DNA of 64,000 nucleotides from CAADGN01 sp035443945 (GTDB lineage Bacteria; Planctomycetota; Phycisphaerae; Phycisphaerales; UBA1924), in the NCBI GenBank assembly GCA_035443945.1, contig DAOMNQ010000001.1:1-64000 (forward strand), written 5' to 3'. How positions within the stretch are numbered: position 1 is the first letter of the stretch; each line of letters opens with the position of its first letter. The notes under the pieces were generated by a model. That model saw only the letters and a program-made list of their open reading frames with translations. It was not told the origin of the DNA and did no database searches. Below, piece by piece: positions 32,840-42,400 of this stretch. Position numbers and translations under genes: made by a program.

Positions 32840-33790
32840 CTACGCCAACTCCGGGAACATGCGCTGCACCACCGCGACGAGGTCCTTCACGTGCGAGACG
32901 GACTCGGCGAAGAGTTTCTGCTCGTCGCCCAGGAGTTTGAACTCGACGATCCGCTCGACGCCCGCCGAGCCGAGCACGGCGGGAACGCCGACGAAGTAGC
33001 CGCCGACGCCGAACTCGCGGTCGCAGTAGACCGCGCTGGGGATGATGCGCTTCTTGTCCTTGACGATGGCCTCGACCATCTGGATGGTGCCGCTTGCCGG
33101 TGCGTAGTACGCGCTGGTGCCCATGAGTTTGACGATCTCGCCGCCGCCCACCTTCGCACGCTCCATGCACGCGTCGATCTTCTCCTTGGGGAGCAGGTCG
33201 GCGATGGGGATGCCGTGGACACTGGTGAGGCGCGGGAGCGGGACCATGTCGTCGCCGTGCCCGCCAAGGAGCAGGGCTGAGATGTCCTCGATCGAGCATC
33301 CGAGTTCCATGGCGAGGAAGGCGCGGAACCGCGCCACGTCCAGCGCGCCGGCCTGCCCCATGATCCGCGAGGTGGGGAAGCCGGTCGCCTTCCACGCGGT
33401 GTACACCATGGCGTCGAGCGGGTTGGAGACGACGATGACGATGGACTGCGGCGCGTGCTCGGCCACCTGCTCCGAGACGCTCTTGACGATCTTGACGTTG
33501 GTCTCGATGAGGTCGTCGCGGCTCATGCCGGGCTTGCGCGGCAGGCCTGCGGTGATGACCACGACGTCCGAGCCGGCGATGTCCCGGTAGTCGCTCGTGC
33601 CGACCACGCGCGAGTCGAAGCGCTCGATCGGCCCGCAGCAGAGCAGGTCCAGGGCCTTTCCTTTCGCCACGCCGTCCCGGTCCGGGATGTCGAGCAGAAC
33701 GATGTCGCCCAGTTCCTTGGCCGCGGCCCAGTGGGCGCAGGTGGCCCCGACGTTTCCGGCGCCGATCACCGCAATCTTCGCACGACGCAT
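32840..33790 (-). CDS. mdh: malate dehydrogenase (LDH-like type)
   Basis: 316 residues. The NAD-binding I-G-A-G-N-V-G-A-T starts the protein. The substrate loop I-T-A-G-L-P-R-K-P-G-M-S-R has arginine where malate enzymes, not lactate enzymes, have it, and the catalytic histidine lies in L-L-G-G-H-G-D-D-M-V-P. It interconverts malate and oxaloacetate in the TCA cycle. The ATG is preceded by GGAGAG, and a TATAGT lies about 50 bases upstream. Confidence 0.95.
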   Translation of the reverse strand: MRRAKIAVIGAGNVGATCAHWAAAKELGDIVLLDIPDRDGVAKGKALDLLCCGPIERFDSRVVGTSDYRDIAGSDVVVITAGLPRKPGMSRDDLIETNVKIVKSVSEQVAEHAPQSIVIVVSNPLDAMVYTAWKATGFPTSRIMGQAGALDVARFRAFLAMELGCSIEDISALLLGGHGDDMVPLPRLTSVHGIPIADLLPKEKIDACMERAKVGGGEIVKLMGTSAYYAPASGTIQMVEAIVKDKKRIIPSAVYCDREFGVGGYFVGVPAVLGSAGVERIVEFKLLGDEQKLFAESVSHVKDLVAVVQRMFPELA

Positions 33791-33915
33791 GAGTCTCTCC
33801 GGGTCCGCCCGCGGCCGGGACCGGCGCGGCGGGCGGGACTATAGCCCGTCTTCCCGCCGATCGGCCCGGTCTCAGAGTCGGCGCGAATACCGGGAGTTTG
33901 CCGCTATTGTCGCCC

Positions 33916-34593
33916 ATGGACCTCGACCCGGAACGGCTCTCCGCCGCCGAGCGGTACAAACTGCTGATCGGCTGCGTCGTCCCCAGGCCGATAGCGTTCG
34001 TCTCGACCGTCTCGCACGACCGGCGGCCCAACCTCGCGCCGTTCTCGTTCTTCGCGGGCGTCGGCTCGAACCCGATGACCCTGCTCTTCTGTCCGGCAAA
34101 CGACGCCGAGGGCAACGAGAAGGACACGCTGCGCAACTGCAAGCCCGAAAGCGAGGGCGGCACGGGCGAGTTCGTGGTGAACCTGGCGAGCGAGCCGTAT
34201 GCGCACCTGGTAGCCGCAGCCGCGGAGCCGCTGCCGCACGGGGAGAGCGAGTTTGACATGACGGGCCTGACGCCCGCGCCGAGCGTCGTCGTGCGTCCGC
34301 CGCGCGTCGCGGAGGCGCCGGTCGCGTTCGAGTGCCGGACGCAGCAGGTGATCCGCACGAACCCGGGCGTGCCCGCGGGCGGGAACGTGGTGATCGGGCG
34401 CGTCGTCCACGTTCACGCCGCCGACGGCGTGCTGAACGAGCGCCTGCACGCCGACCCGGATCGACTGGCGGCGGTGGCCCGCATGGGCGGACACACCTAC
34501 TGCCGCACGCGCGAGCGGTTCACGCTGGAGATCGGCCTCCCCGCGCTCACCACGCCTCGGCCCTGGGAAAAACAAACGGGGCCTCCGCTCTGA
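33916..34593 (+). CDS. flavin reductase-like FMN-binding protein
   Basis: 225 residues from the ATG at 33916. The split-barrel flavin reductase fold is visible: C-V-V-P-R-P-I-A-F-V-S-T-V-S, N-L-A-P-F-S-F-F-A-G-V-G-S-N-P, and a later G-E-F-V-V-N-L. It probably binds FMN and may reduce flavin or a small substrate. TATTGT (33905-33910) ends five bases before the ATG, so it may be leaderless. The last bases overlap the terminator hairpin of the opposite gene. Confidence 0.88.
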   Translation: MDLDPERLSAAERYKLLIGCVVPRPIAFVSTVSHDRRPNLAPFSFFAGVGSNPMTLLFCPANDAEGNEKDTLRNCKPESEGGTGEFVVNLASEPYAHLVAAAAEPLPHGESEFDMTGLTPAPSVVVRPPRVAEAPVAFECRTQQVIRTNPGVPAGGNVVIGRVVHVHAADGVLNERLHADPDRLAAVARMGGHTYCRTRERFTLEIGLPALTTPRPWEKQTGPPL

Positions 34594-34607
34594 TCGCGGA
34601 AGCCCCG
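34567..34607 (-). terminator. intrinsic terminator of the PEP-CTERM gene at 34.6 kb
   Basis: On the minus strand CGGGGCTTCCGC pairs with GCGGAGGCCCCG (12-bp stem with one G-U pair, 7-base loop), then GTTTGTTTTTTCCC. It lies across the stop codon of the convergent flavin reductase gene. Confidence 0.85.
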
Positions 34608-34638
34608 TGGACGGGGTTGAGTTGTCGCCCGGCGACGA

Positions 34639-35295
34639 TCAGCGACGGCGGCGGAAGGCGATCGCGCCGCCCGCGAGGGCGAGGGCGATCGTGCCCGGAG
34701 CCGGAATGATCTCAGCGCTGACGAGCGTGGGAACGCCGCTGAAACTCTTGGTCATGAACTCGCTGGCGGAAGAGATGAACAGTTGCACGAGCGCGCCCTC
34801 GAAGGGAGCGATCGGACCCTGGAAGTTCGTGCTGAACACGCCGGCGGTGGAGCCGTTGAACTTGGCGTCGCCGGAGTTGTCGTTGATGAGAACGTTGCTC
34901 AGCTGCCCGTTGAAGAAGACGGTGCCGAACGCGCCCTTGATCCACGTGCCCTCGACAAGACCGGTGATGGTGTCGCCATTGGCGTCGGTGACGGAGAACG
35001 AGCCTTGTCCGTCGGCGGTCGAGCCGTTGTTGTTCGTCACGTCGATGGTCAGCGTGTAGTCGGCCGAGTCGAAGCCGTAGAAGCCCGCGTTGAACTCCGC
35101 CGTGCCGCCCGCGCCCGTGAGACGGGTCACGTCTCCGGAGGTCAGCAGGCCTGCCTTCGCGTTGAAGATCGCGGTGCCCGCGTCGAACGACCCGTCGAGG
35201 TCGCTGTAGGTGTACGAGAGGATCGCGTCCGCCGAAGCGACGCCCGCCAGCCCCAGCGCGGCGACCGCGCCCATTCCGATGCACACACGGTTCAT
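34639..35295 (-). CDS. PEP-CTERM-like secreted protein
   Basis: 218 residues. AGGAGAG precedes the ATG. The signal peptide (MNRVCIGMGAVAALGLAGV) ends near A-S-A. The mature part is Gly/Thr/Asn/Asp-rich beta structure. The C-terminus I-P-A-P-G-T-I-A-L-A-L-A-G-G-A-I-A-F-R-R-R-R is a variant PEP-CTERM sorting tail: short motif, hydrophobic stretch, arginine cluster, as processed by exosortases. Function unknown; surface or matrix location likely. Confidence 0.85.
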   Translation of the reverse strand: MNRVCIGMGAVAALGLAGVASADAILSYTYSDLDGSFDAGTAIFNAKAGLLTSGDVTRLTGAGGTAEFNAGFYGFDSADYTLTIDVTNNNGSTADGQGSFSVTDANGDTITGLVEGTWIKGAFGTVFFNGQLSNVLINDNSGDAKFNGSTAGVFSTNFQGPIAPFEGALVQLFISSASEFMTKSFSGVPTLVSAEIIPAPGTIALALAGGAIAFRRRR

Positions 35296-35558
35296 TTCTG
35301 GTTCTCTCCTGTTTGAATCTGCGAAACTCGGCCCGACGGCAAGTGGACAAACACACACGCAACCGCGGGAGTTCCCGACCGGCCCCGCATCCGCCCGGAC
35401 TGGGCGGAAGCCTCCTCGGAGCCTCCGGCATCTCTCCCCTCAGTGGGGAAACTGTATCAGGATCCGGCTGTGATTCAAGAGGTAAGCCCAGATTTCACTG
35501 CCAGAAGGGCGGCCAATCGGGGCGGGGGTCCGATACCTGCCGTCGGAACCCCCGGAAT
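35296..35558. other. intergenic region upstream of the PEP-CTERM gene
   Basis: 263 bases holding the 5' region of the 34.6-kb gene. On the minus strand it contains CTGATACAGTTTCCCC and paired GGAGGCTCCGAGGAGGCTTCC blocks, but no promoter hexamer pair I would defend. Confidence 0.35.
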
Positions 35559-35581
35559 GAGAAACGCCCCGCACGGGGGCG
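35559..35581 (-). terminator. intrinsic terminator of the PEP-CTERM gene at 35.6 kb
   Basis: On the minus strand CGCCCC and GGGGCG form a GC stem around CGTGC, followed by TTTCTC. Confidence 0.65.
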
Positions 35582-35621
35582 AGCTCGAAGGCGGCATTTG
35601 TATGGGTGCTTGGGGAGGCGC

Positions 35622-36389
35622 TTAGCGCCTGCGGCGGGCGGCAAGGAGGCCGAAGCCGACGCCGGCGAGGCCCAGAACTCCCGGCGCGGGAACGATCACG
35701 AAGACCCCGGTTCCGGCAGCGGAGTCGTTCGCGCTCACGGTGAACTTCCACTCGGCGAACATCTCAAAGGCGGGCACACCGAGCGCGATGAAGTTGCCCG
35801 CGCCGGCGGGGTACTCATCGGAGTCCGTTTCCGATCCCCACGCGTCCGGCTCGACGAGCGGACCGGGGATGAGGGAGGCGAAGGGGGTTCCGAAGTTGTA
35901 ACTGGTGTAGTACATCGTGCCGCCGGGCATGAGGCCCACGACCGACGCCCCGTTCCCGTCGCCGTCGGTGACAGTCATGCCGCCCGAGGCGCGGGCGAGC
36001 GGGCTGTTGATGGTCGGGAAGCCGAGCGATCCGATGGTGATCGTGAAGGTCGTGTCCACGGCGCCCGCCATCACGGAGAAGCCTCCGGCGAGCACCGGGT
36101 CCTCCTGGATGTAGGAGGAGCCTTGCGTCAGCCTCGCGATGAGCGAGCCGGTGTCGTTGTTGACGAAGTCCACGGTGCTGGGCAGGTTCCAGACCCACGT
36201 GTCCTCGCTGATCCACTCGCCATCCTCCAGAGAGACCTTGAAGGTCGCTTCTCCGAGGGAACTGGAGGCGGTGAAGATGAGCGGCGGGTTGGAAATGTCG
36301 GCGACTGCCGGAGCGGCGAGAGCCATGCAGAAAGCCCCCGCGACGAGAACTCGAACGAGCCGAGGCTCCGCCTCAATGCGAACGTTCAT
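35622..36389 (-). CDS. PEP-CTERM-like secreted protein (paralog A)
   Basis: 255 residues. The signal peptide has a hydrophobic core V-A-G-A-F-C-M-A-L-A-A-P-A-V-A-D. The body has W-V-W-N-L-P-S-T-V-D-F ... T-F-T-I-T-I-G-S-L-G-F-P-T-I-N-S, and the end V-P-A-P-G-V-L-G-L-A-G-V-G-F-G-L-L-A-A-R-R-R-R is the sorting tail. It is clearly paralogous to the next gene (shared patterns W-x-W-N-L-x-x-x-x-D, S-F-P-T-I-x-x, S-D-E-x-P-x-G and F-A-S-L), suggesting tandem duplication. Confidence 0.85.
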   Translation of the reverse strand: MNVRIEAEPRLVRVLVAGAFCMALAAPAVADISNPPLIFTASSSLGEATFKVSLEDGEWISEDTWVWNLPSTVDFVNNDTGSLIARLTQGSSYIQEDPVLAGGFSVMAGAVDTTFTITIGSLGFPTINSPLARASGGMTVTDGDGNGASVVGLMPGGTMYYTSYNFGTPFASLIPGPLVEPDAWGSETDSDEYPAGAGNFIALGVPAFEMFAEWKFTVSANDSAAGTGVFVIVPAPGVLGLAGVGFGLLAARRRR

Positions 36390-36471
36390 GCTTCAACATC
36401 TCCTCTTTGGACTGCTCGGAACCCGCCCGGTCGGCCACGCCCTGCCGAGCGATGGTGTGTGGAACGGTCGA

Positions 36472-37218
36472 TCAGCGACGACGGCGGATCGCGGCCAGGC
36501 CGCCCAGCCCCAGCAGGGCCAGCGAGCCGGGCGCGGGGACGATGGTGTAGACGCTGGTGCCGCTGGCAAGGTCGAAAGCGGTGAGGGTGAAACTCCAGCG
36601 CGCGCTCATGTCGAAGACGCCGACGCCGATCGGGGCGAACCCGCCGCCGCCGGGGAACTCGTCCGACGCGGTGTCGGTGGCGAACGCGCCGGCGGAGAAG
36701 CCGCTGTTCAGCAGCGAGGCGAACTGCGTGCCGCCCGGCACCTCGCCGTTGTAGTGCGACAGGTGCGCCCCTGCGGCGTCCGGTGTGAAGGTCACGCCGT
36801 TGCCGTTCACGTCCGTGATGCTGACGGCGGCGGACGCAGCGCCCACGGCGTTGCTGATCGTCGGGAAACTCAGCAGGCCGGAGCCGACCGAGAAGGCCGT
36901 GTTCTGGTTGTTCGCCTGGACGTTGAAGTTCAGGTGAATCACGGGGTCGGCGATGAAGGTCACCGAGGCGGTGCCGAGCGTGGCGAGGACCGAGCCGTCC
37001 TTTGTCTTGATGTCGATGGGGTTGTCGAGGTTCCAGTAGAAGTTGCCCTGGTCGTCCCATGTGCCCATGTCGGTCGTGGCGACGAACGAGCCGGACTCTC
37101 CGCCGACGGTCGCGACCAGCGTGAAGACCTCGTAGGAGATGTCCGCGTTCGCTACGCCGCACGCCGAGAGAATCGCCACCACGCCGCCGACCGTCCCACC
37201 GAGCCGATTCCGTGTCAT
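36472..37218 (-). CDS. PEP-CTERM-like secreted protein (paralog B)
   Basis: 248 residues from the ATG at 37218. The signal peptide ends in G-V-A-N-A-D. Tail V-P-A-P-G-S-L-A-L-L-G-L-G-G-L-A-A-I-R-R-R-R. It shares several motifs with the neighbour at 35.6 kb, including T-A-S-D-E-F-P-G-G and N-F-Y-W-N-L-D-N-P. A good promoter (37389-37417) gives a leader of about 165 bases. The body is predicted to be beta-rich and extracellular; function unknown. Confidence 0.85.
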   Translation of the reverse strand: MTRNRLGGTVGGVVAILSACGVANADISYEVFTLVATVGGESGSFVATTDMGTWDDQGNFYWNLDNPIDIKTKDGSVLATLGTASVTFIADPVIHLNFNVQANNQNTAFSVGSGLLSFPTISNAVGAASAAVSITDVNGNGVTFTPDAAGAHLSHYNGEVPGGTQFASLLNSGFSAGAFATDTASDEFPGGGGFAPIGVGVFDMSARWSFTLTAFDLASGTSVYTIVPAPGSLALLGLGGLAAIRRRR

Positions 37219-37625
37219 GTCCCTCACTCCAGTTCCGATCGCGCCCTCCGCGAGTCCGGGAACGCCCCGCGCGCGAACGCGATGCTCCATTGTGGACTGT
37301 CGCGGCCGCACTCCGGCGACCGACATCTCCTCCCGGTCTGTGCCGACCGCCCCGACGACGGACACTCGGCATCCTCTCTCTGCCCATGATCTCATCGGGA
37401 AGAGGACCCTGTGTCAAGACCCTTCGTCGCATTTCGTCCGAGAAAAACTCGGCAGGGTCGACGAAAGGTCTTTGTTTGGGTCACTTTGGCCACTACTCGC
37501 CAGTCCTCCTCCGTCTCGTCAAACCACGGTCGGGTCGACATCGCATCGTGCGTATGTCGCCCGGTGCGGCTGTGGTACACTCCCCGTGCAGGGGCGAGAG
37601 AGAGAGAGTCCTTTTGGGCCGAGGC
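37219..37625. other. divergent intergenic region between PEP-CTERM and subtilase genes
   Basis: 407 bases. It holds the minus-strand promoter described at 37389-37417. A purine run GGGGCGAGAGAGAGAGAG lies near 37588-37605, before the subtilase. The rest shows nothing I recognise. Confidence 0.45.
37389..37417 (-). promoter_or_regulatory. sigma-70 type promoter of PEP-CTERM paralog B
   Basis: On the minus strand a perfect TTGACA (complement of 37412-37417), a 17-base spacer and TGAGAT (complement of 37389-37394). Confidence 0.55.
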
Positions 37626-39236
37626 ATGTCGACCGTGCTGGCCGCCGCGCTCGCGTGTGCGTCCACGATTGTTGCGACCGCGGGCCGGCAGCTCCAGGCT
37701 GTCGGCGCGGCGGGATCCGTCGTCCAGCCCGAGCACGATGAGGAGATCGGCCAGCGCCATCTGATCCTGCGCCTCGTCCCCGGCGCGGCGCTCTCGATCG
37801 GCGCGGACGGCCGCCTTGTTGTCACGCACTCCGATGTCGAACCGATCGTCGGGGAACGGCTCGCCCAGGCGTTGCACGCCCTCGGCGCGAGTCTTCAACC
37901 CGCGCTGCCATTCGAACCCGCGAACGCCCCGGCGCACGCTGCCTCGGGTCTGGACCGGTTCGTCGCCCTGAGGCTCGGAGACCACGCCGACGCCGAGGCC
38001 GTCGCGGGCGTGCTCGACGCGTGCCCTTCGCTGATCGCCGACGCTCGACCTTCTCGGATCGGGCGCGCGGCTTCGAACGGGACCATCCCGAACGATCCGC
38101 TCTTCCCGCAGCAGTATGCGCTGCTGAACCTGGGCCAGACCGTGCAGGGGCAGAAGGGCGTGCCCGGGGCCGACATCCGTGCCACCCATGCATGGGCGCT
38201 GCACGCGTACGGCGCGGGCGTCACGATCGCCGTGCTCGATTCCGGCGTCAGCGAGAGCCACCCCGACCTCGCGGATCGCCTCGTCCCCGGCTGGAACTTC
38301 GTCAACAACAACGACAAGACGGACGACGACTACTCCTCACACGGAACACACTGCGCCGGCGTCGCCGCGGCCTCTGGCAACAACGGGCTGGGCGTCGCGG
38401 GTATCGCGTGGTATGCGAACATCCTGCCCGTGAAGGTCCTGAGCAAGTACGGCTTCGGCACCGAACTGACCTGCGGAGCCGGCCTGGTATGGGCCGCGGA
38501 CCAGAACGCCCGGGTCGCCTCGGTCAGCATCGGCTTCGATCCCTTGCCCGGGAGCGACGAGGACACGTTCCTCCGCGCCGCGGTGGACTACGCGACCATC
38601 GCCGGCATGCTGGTGGTCGCGTCGGCGGGCAACACGCCGACGCAGCCGGTGGCCGCACCCGCCCGCTATCCCAACGCTGTCGCTGTCGGCGCGACGGACA
38701 ACCGCGACCTCCTGTGGTCCGCCAGCGCGACCGGGCCGGAGATCAGCGTCGTCGCGCCGGGAGTCGGCGTCCTCTCGACGTGGGACTCCAAGTACTTCGG
38801 CAAAGGCGAGAACACCTACGACCACGCGACCGGGACCAGCCAGGCCTGCCCGCACGTGGCCGGCGTGGCCGCGCTGCTGTTCTCGGTCGACCCGGCGCTG
38901 ACGCCGCAGGAGGCGAGGGCCATCATCCAGGCGACGGCCGATGACCTCGGCCCGCCGGGCTGGGACTCCGCGTACGGGCACGGCAGGATCAACGCCGAGT
39001 GCGCCGTTCGATGGGTGAAGGGCCGATCGCCCGATGACGCCATCAACGGCGACGAGTGGCGGCTGTGCATCGCGGACTTCAACCGCGACGGCGTCGTCGA
39101 CTCGCGCGATTTCTTCGCGTTCTTGAACGCATGGTCGGCGGGCGACGACAGCGCCGATATCGCGCCGCCCTTCGGCGTCGTGGACACGCTCGACTTCATC
39201 GCGTTCCTCAACTTGTACACCAAGGGCTGCCCGTAG
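37626..39236 (+). CDS. secreted subtilase (S8) with C-terminal dockerin-like repeats
   Basis: 536 residues from the ATG at 37626 (signal peptide MSTVLAAALACASTIVATAG); an upstream ATG at 37554 is less likely. A propeptide precedes the protease domain, whose triad is Asp in V-L-D-S-G-V (near 206), His in S-S-H-G-T-H-C-A-G-V (near 240) and Ser in G-T-S-Q-A-C-P-H-V-A-G (near 405). The last 50 residues hold two calcium-loop-like units, F-N-R-D-G-V-V-D-S-R-D-F-F-A-F-L and F-G-V-V-D-T-L-D-F-I-A-F-L-N, a dockerin-like ending common in Phycisphaerae. It probably degrades extracellular proteins. Confidence 0.93.
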   Translation: MSTVLAAALACASTIVATAGRQLQAVGAAGSVVQPEHDEEIGQRHLILRLVPGAALSIGADGRLVVTHSDVEPIVGERLAQALHALGASLQPALPFEPANAPAHAASGLDRFVALRLGDHADAEAVAGVLDACPSLIADARPSRIGRAASNGTIPNDPLFPQQYALLNLGQTVQGQKGVPGADIRATHAWALHAYGAGVTIAVLDSGVSESHPDLADRLVPGWNFVNNNDKTDDDYSSHGTHCAGVAAASGNNGLGVAGIAWYANILPVKVLSKYGFGTELTCGAGLVWAADQNARVASVSIGFDPLPGSDEDTFLRAAVDYATIAGMLVVASAGNTPTQPVAAPARYPNAVAVGATDNRDLLWSASATGPEISVVAPGVGVLSTWDSKYFGKGENTYDHATGTSQACPHVAGVAALLFSVDPALTPQEARAIIQATADDLGPPGWDSAYGHGRINAECAVRWVKGRSPDDAINGDEWRLCIADFNRDGVVDSRDFFAFLNAWSAGDDSADIAPPFGVVDTLDFIAFLNLYTKGCP

Positions 39237-39287
39237 CCCCACGCACCCGATCGGACCACCGGACCGGTCCGCGCCGGCGCAGAGAAT

Positions 39288-39318
39288 GCCCCCGGGCGTC
39301 GGTGGGTCGCCCGGGGGC
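39288..39318. other. perfect 11-bp inverted repeat between convergent genes
   Basis: GCCCCCGGGCG (39288-39298) and CGCCCGGGGGC (39308-39318) with a 9-base loop. It sits between the subtilase and nrdJ stops, a place for a two-way terminator, but has no real U-run on either side. Confidence 0.6.
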
Positions 39319-39445
39319 TGGGAGGCGCGGGACCGACGGAGCCTGAAGACTCAGGCCCTCACGCCGATCCCGGTGGCGGGACTTCGGGTTGTCGCTCGGG
39401 CCGCGCGGCGCGCTCCCTGCGCCGACGCGCCCGGCGAATGATTCA

Positions 39446-42400
39446 TCAACTGCACCCCATGCTGTTCCCGCAGTTCAGGCACTTGTAGCAGGTGCCGCTG
39501 CGAACGGTGATCGTGCCGCAGACATCGCACGGCGGGGCGTCGTTGACGCTGTCGAGCGCGACCGACAGCGTCGAGGCCTGCACCGACTCGTACTCGACCA
39601 GCACCATCGACGAACGCCGCGAGACGCCGGCGGAGGCCTGTGGCGCCGCGCCCTGCGCAGTCGGACGCGGCTCGACCATCGCCGCCATCGCGGACGGCAC
39701 CCTCACCGGCTCGGCAACGGAAACGGACGCGGGGGTCGTGCAACTCGCTTGCTCCTGCGTGGTGGTGTCCCGGGCGGACGGCATCCGCCCCTGCTCCTCC
39801 GATGGACGACGCGGCGCGTTCGCCTCGCGGTATCCGGGGATGAACTGCATCCCGAGCCAGCGGAAGATGTAGTCCACGAGGCTCTTGGCCATCGGGATGT
39901 CCCGGTTCGTCGTCATCCCCGCCGGCTCGAAGCGCTGGTGGGTGAACTTCGTGACCAGGCTCTCGACGGGGACGCCGTACTGGAGCGCGACGCTCGTCGC
40001 CGTGCCCAGCGAGTCCATCAGCCCGCCGATGGTCGAGCCTTCCTTCGCCATGGTGATGAACAACTCGCCCGGCAGGCCGTCCTCGTAGAGGCCGACGGTG
40101 AGATAGCCCTCGTGCCCGGCGACGTTGAACTTGTGCGTGATCGAGCGGCGCGTGTCGGGCAGCCGGCGGCGCATCGGGCGGTGGATGATGGTCACGCCGT
40201 CGCCCGTAGGCTCAGCCGGTCCACTCGCAGTCGCCGCAGCCGGGGCGGATGCAGCCGAAACCGCCGGCGCCACCGGCTGGGGGACAGGCTCCCCCTGCGC
40301 GTAGCCCTCCCCGCGCGCGATCTCGGCGTCCGCGGAGGCGGCCGGGGCGTCCGACTTGGTGCTCAGCGGCTGGCTGAGTTTGCACCCGTCGCGGTAGAGC
40401 GCGTTCGCCTTCAGGCCCAGTTCCCAACTGAGGCGGTAGCACGCCTTCACGTCGTCCGCCGTCGCCTCGTTGGGCAAGTTGATGGTCTTGCTGATCGCGC
40501 CGCTGATGAAGGGCTGCGACGCGGCCATCATGCGGATGTGCCCGTCCGACCGGATGAACCGGACGCCGGTGCGGCCGCACTTGTTCGCGCAGTCGAAGAC
40601 AGGCAGGTGCTCGGGCTTGAGGTGCGGGGCTCCCTCGACCGTCTGCGTGCCGCAGATCACACGGTTGAGGTGCTCGACCTGCGCCGCGGTCAGCCCGATC
40701 GCCCGAAGCACGTTGAACGCCGGGTCGGCCTTGGCGGCCTCCGGGTCGACGCCGAGCCGCGTGAGCGCGTCGTCGCCCAGCGCGTACGGCGCGAACGCCA
40801 TCGTCAGTTCGAAAACCGTGGCGAGCGACGCCGAGATGCGCTCCACGTCGGCCTCCGACAGGCCCTTGGAGAGCAGCCAGCGCGAGAACGTCTGGCCCTT
40901 CTTCGTGCCCTTCACGCCGTCGGGCAGCGGCACCTCCATGTGCAGCGCGCCGAGGAGATACTCGAGTATCTCGCGGACCTCTGTCTCGTCGTAGCCCAGG
41001 GCGACCAGCGCCGGCTCGACCGAGTCGTTGGCGATCTTGAAGTACCCGCCGCCGGCGAGTTTCTTGAACTTCACCAGCGCGAAGTCCGGCTCGACGCCCG
41101 TCGTGTCGCAGTCCATCAGCAGGCCGATCGTGCCCGTCGGCGCGATCACCGTCACCTGCGCGTTGCGGAACCCGTGCTTCTCGCCCAGCGCCAGCGCCTC
41201 GTCCCACGCCAGCGTTGCGTGCGCGAGCAGCGACTTGCCGTTCGCCAGCCCGAGCGACCCCGAACGGATCAGTTCGTGGTCGATCGGTACGGGACGGATG
41301 CGAAGGTCTTCCCACTCATCCGAGTGCCGGTCCACGCCGTGCGCGGCACGACGGTGGTTGCGGATCACGCGGAGCATGTTCCCGCGATCTGCCTCGAAGC
41401 CCGCGAACGGGCCGTGCTCCGCCGCCATCAACGCGGACTGCCGGTACGCCCGCCCCGTCAGGATCGACGTCAGGCACGCGCACACCGCCCGCGCCTTGTC
41501 CGAGTCGTACGGGATCCCCGCCTGCATCAGCATCGCGCCCAGGTTCGCGTAGCCGAGCCCCAGCGTGCGGTACTTCCAACTCAGTTCCGCGATGCGCCGG
41601 CTCGGGTACGCCGCCATCAGCACGCTGATCTCGAGCACCGTCGTCCACAGGTCGATGGCGTGCTCGTAGGCCTCGGCGTCGAAGACGCGCTTCGTCGAGT
41701 CGTAGAACCGGAGCACGTTGAGGGACGCGAGGTTGCAGGCGGTGTCGTCGACGAAAAGGTACTCAGAGCACGGGTTACTTGCGTTGATTCTCCCGGCACT
41801 CGGGCACGTGTGCCATGCGTTGATGGTCGAGTCGAACTGCACGCCGGGGTCCGCGCACCGCCATGCCGCGTAGGCCACGTCGTCCCAGAGTTTGCGGGCC
41901 TTGAAGACCCGCGCCACCTGGCCCGTCGTGCGCCACGTCGTCTCCCACTCCGCGTCCGCGTCCACCGCGTCGAAGAACTCGTCCGGCACACGCACCGAGT
42001 TGTTCGAGTTCTGCCCGCTCACCGTCTGGTACGCCTCGCCGTTGAAGTCGTAGTCCAGGTCCAGCCCGAGTTGGCGGCAGGTCTCGGCGATCTCCTTGTC
42101 GCTCTTCTTGAGCAGCCGCAGCCCCTCCACCATCGCCGCAACCTTGATCTCCTCGCGCACCTTCCAGTTGATGAAGGTCTGGATGTCGGGGTGGTCCATG
42201 TCGAGGCAGACCATCTTCGCGGCCCGGCGCGTGGTCCCGCCGCTCTTGATCGCCGCCGCGGCCCGGTCGCCGATGCGCAGCCACGACATCAGCCCGCTGC
42301 TCCGCCCGCCGCCGCTGAGCCGCTCGCCCTCGGCCCGCAGCCCGGAGAAGTTCGTGCCGGTGCCCGAGCCGTACTTGAACAGGCGTGCCTCGCGCGTCCA

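Noticed and set aside
39288..39318. intrinsic terminator between the subtilase and nrdJ
   Set aside because: The stem is perfect but neither side has a U-run; kept as an inverted repeat only.
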